A stretch of 7,127 bases of DNA from Enterovirga sp. (GTDB taxonomy: Bacteria > Pseudomonadota > Alphaproteobacteria > Rhizobiales > Beijerinckiaceae), in NCBI GenBank assembly GCA_028290385.1, contig JAQGJZ010000168.1:1-7127 (forward strand), given 5' to 3'. Made by a program: the position numbers and the translations under genes. Positions 5,942 through 7,127 of this stretch are shown here, one piece after another; position 1 is the first letter of the stretch, and each line of letters starts with the position of its first letter. Under the pieces are notes generated by a model, which did no database searches, was not told the origin of the DNA, and was given only the letters and a program-made list of their open reading frames with translations.

Positions 5942-6901
5942 ATGGTGCAGGTAATCGACAATCGGTCTCGCAAGCCGGGACAGGGCGCCCGCGGCGCACC
6001 CGGGCGCGGTCCGACCACGTTCACGGCCTTCGGGCTCGCGGCGGAGGCCGAGCCGCTGCCGGCCGGGCTCTATGTCGTCGCGACCCCGATCGGCAATCTG
6101 GGCGACATCTCGTTGCGCGCGCTGCAGACGCTCGCGGCCGCGGATGCCGTGCTGGCCGAGGACACGCGGGTGACCCGCACGCTGCTGGCCCATTACGGGA
6201 TCACGACCCCGCTCGTGAGCTATCACGAGCACTCCAACGATGCCGTGCGCGAGCGGATGGTCCACCGCCTGCGCGACGGCCAGGCGCTCGCGCTCGTCTC
6301 CGATGCCGGCACGCCGCTCGTGTCCGATCCCGGCTACCGGCTGGTCGAGGCCGCGATCGCCGAAGGATTGCGGGTCGTGCCGCTGCCCGGCCCCTCCGCG
6401 GCGCTCGCGGCGCTCGTCGTATCCGGCCTGCCGACGGACCGGTTCTTCTTTGAAGGGTTTCTGCCGTCGAAATCCGCGGCGCGGCGGACGCGGCTGGCCG
6501 AGCTGGCCGACATCCCGGGCACGCTGGTTCTCTACGAAGCCCCGCATCGGCTGGCCGAATCACTCGCCGATGCCGCGGCCGTGCTCGGCCCGCGTGCGGC
6601 AAGTGTCGCCCGGGAGCTGACCAAGCTCTACGAAACCGTGCGCCGGGGCACCCTCACCGACCTTGCCGAGGCTTACGGGGCCGAGCCGCAGCCGAAGGGC
6701 GAGATCGTGCTCCTGATCGCGCCCGCGACGGCCGAGACGCGCGAGGCCGAGACCCGCGCGACCATGGAAGACAAGCTCCGCGACGCGATGCGCCAGCACA
6801 GCGTCAAGGACGCCGCGGCTCTGGTTGCCGGCGAGACGGGACTGCCCAAGCGCGACGTCTACGCCCGGGCCCTCGCGCTTTCGCGCCAGGCCCGGGAATG
6901 A
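5942..6901 (+). CDS. rsmI: 16S rRNA (cytidine(1402)-2'-O)-methyltransferase RsmI
   Basis: A 319-residue cytoplasmic enzyme that transfers a methyl group from S-adenosylmethionine to the 2'-O of C1402 in 16S rRNA, in the decoding centre; RsmH makes the partner N4 methylation. The tetrapyrrole-methylase fold is complete. It shows [15 protein letters not shown] (47-61), [11 protein letters not shown] (72-82), [18 protein letters not shown] (118-135), [12 protein letters not shown] (147-158), FFFEGFLP (168-175), [10 protein letters not shown] (195-204) and GEIVLLI (253-259). Residues 275-319 form the small C-terminal helical part. The core begins near residue 40, so the first 39 residues are an unconserved Arg/Gly-rich extension. 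The start is uncertain: GGGA directly abuts the ATG at 5942, a GTG at 5945 is slightly better spaced, and an in-frame ATG at 5891 would add 17 residues behind AAAGG. The gene overlaps yraN by ATGA, indicating translational coupling, and is divergent from the LpoA-like gene. Confidence 0.96.
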   Translation: MVQVIDNRSRKPGQGARGAPGRGPTTFTAFGLAAEAEPLPAGLYVVATPIGNLGDISLRALQTLAAADAVLAEDTRVTRTLLAHYGITTPLVSYHEHSNDAVRERMVHRLRDGQALALVSDAGTPLVSDPGYRLVEAAIAEGLRVVPLPGPSAALAALVVSGLPTDRFFFEGFLPSKSAARRTRLAELADIPGTLVLYEAPHRLAESLADAAAVLGPRAASVARELTKLYETVRRGTLTDLAEAYGAEPQPKGEIVLLIAPATAETREAETRATMEDKLRDAMRQHSVKDAAALVAGETGLPKRDVYARALALSRQARE

Positions 6902-7127
6902 GGACGGCCGCCCGGCGCCGCGTCCTCACCTATCTGCGCGGGCACCGGGCCGAGCGCATCGCGATGCTCTGGCTTTTGGCGAAAGGATACCGGCCGCTCG
7001 CCCGCCGCTATTCCGCCGCGGGCGGCGAGATCGACCTCGTCGTGAAGCGCGGCAGCACGATCGCCTTTGTCGAGGTCAAGGCGCGCGAGAGCATGGAGGC
7101 GGCGCTCGCTTCCATCGATGCCACCAA
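6898..7127 (+). CDS. yraN: YraN family (UPF0102) nuclease-fold protein (partial)
   Basis: The first 76 codons of a gene that runs off the right edge; the family is normally about 115-135 residues, so a bit over half is present. The UPF0102 family has a PD-(D/E)XK endonuclease-like fold with Holliday-junction-resolvase similarity; its biological role is not settled. The visible hallmarks are an N-terminal helix with G-x3-E (RGHRAERIA, 14-22), [24 protein letters not shown] (26-49) with Glu44 and Asp46, and FVEVKAR (57-63) with Glu59 and Lys61. The last two blocks correspond to the metal-binding and catalytic residues of the PD-(D/E)XK core, so the protein is not an obviously inactivated member. 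The ATG overlaps the rsmI TGA in an ATGA junction, a sign of operon structure and coupled translation. In many alphaproteobacteria gshB follows, but this lies outside the window. Confidence 0.93.
   Translation, partial: MRTAARRRVLTYLRGHRAERIAMLWLLAKGYRPLARRYSAAGGEIDLVVKRGSTIAFVEVKARESMEAALASIDAT

Noticed and set aside
5809..6024. N-terminal extension of the LpoA-like gene to an ATG at 6024
   Set aside because: The added 72 residues would run through the divergent promoter and into rsmI and would bury the lipoprotein signal. The GTG at 5808 has a good ribosome binding site and places the signal at the N-terminus.
5486..6547. A 353-codon minus-strand open frame over rsmI
   Set aside because: It lies antisense to all the conserved RsmI motifs and its translation is Arg/Gly-rich without domains.
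1..7127. Mobile element, phage, CRISPR, toxin-antitoxin or defence system
   Set aside because: No transposase, integrase, terminal inverted repeats, regularly spaced repeats or recognised defence genes are visible. YraN has a nuclease fold, but its coupling to rsmI is ordinary chromosomal synteny.

Overview
The window is very GC-rich, with coding sequence whose third codon positions are almost all G or C. Its gene content matches an alphaproteobacterium, most likely of the order Hyphomicrobiales (Rhizobiales). The clues are a TadD-type pilus lipoprotein, an M17 aminopeptidase next to a C40 peptidase with two SH3-like regions, and an LpoA-like lipoprotein divergent from rsmI with yraN behind it. 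The taxonomic call is an inference from gene families and composition; there is no rRNA or tRNA in the window to anchor it.

Layout. Positions 1-1054 (minus strand) hold the 5' part of a multi-pass membrane protein that leaves the left edge; its first loop resembles GT-C glycosyltransferases. Just upstream on the same strand is tadD (1107-1931), a TPR lipoprotein of the Flp/Tad pilus family. A 71-bp divergent intergenic region with a small dyad separates tadD from a rightward group: an M17 (leucyl) aminopeptidase (2003-3385), an NlpC/P60 C40 peptidase without signal peptide (3425-4294), and a short helical hypothetical protein (4391-4609). The stop codon of that short gene overlaps the stop of a convergent gene. 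This is an LpoA-like / LivK-type lipoprotein (4606-5808, minus). It is divergent across about 130 bp from rsmI (5942-6901, plus), which overlaps yraN (6898 to the right edge, plus) by four bases.

How the genes may work together. The right half is the widely conserved lpoA-rsmI-yraN neighbourhood: a periplasmic lipoprotein thought to act on penicillin-binding proteins, the methyltransferase for C1402 of 16S rRNA, and a nuclease-fold protein of unclear role. The aminopeptidase and the C40 enzyme lie in tandem and both appear cytoplasmic, which fits intracellular degradation of peptides, possibly recycled murein peptides; that is an inference. I see no mobile element, CRISPR array, RNA gene, phage gene or defence island. 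The window looks like ordinary chromosomal housekeeping sequence with a few poorly characterised genes, and I do not claim a new system.
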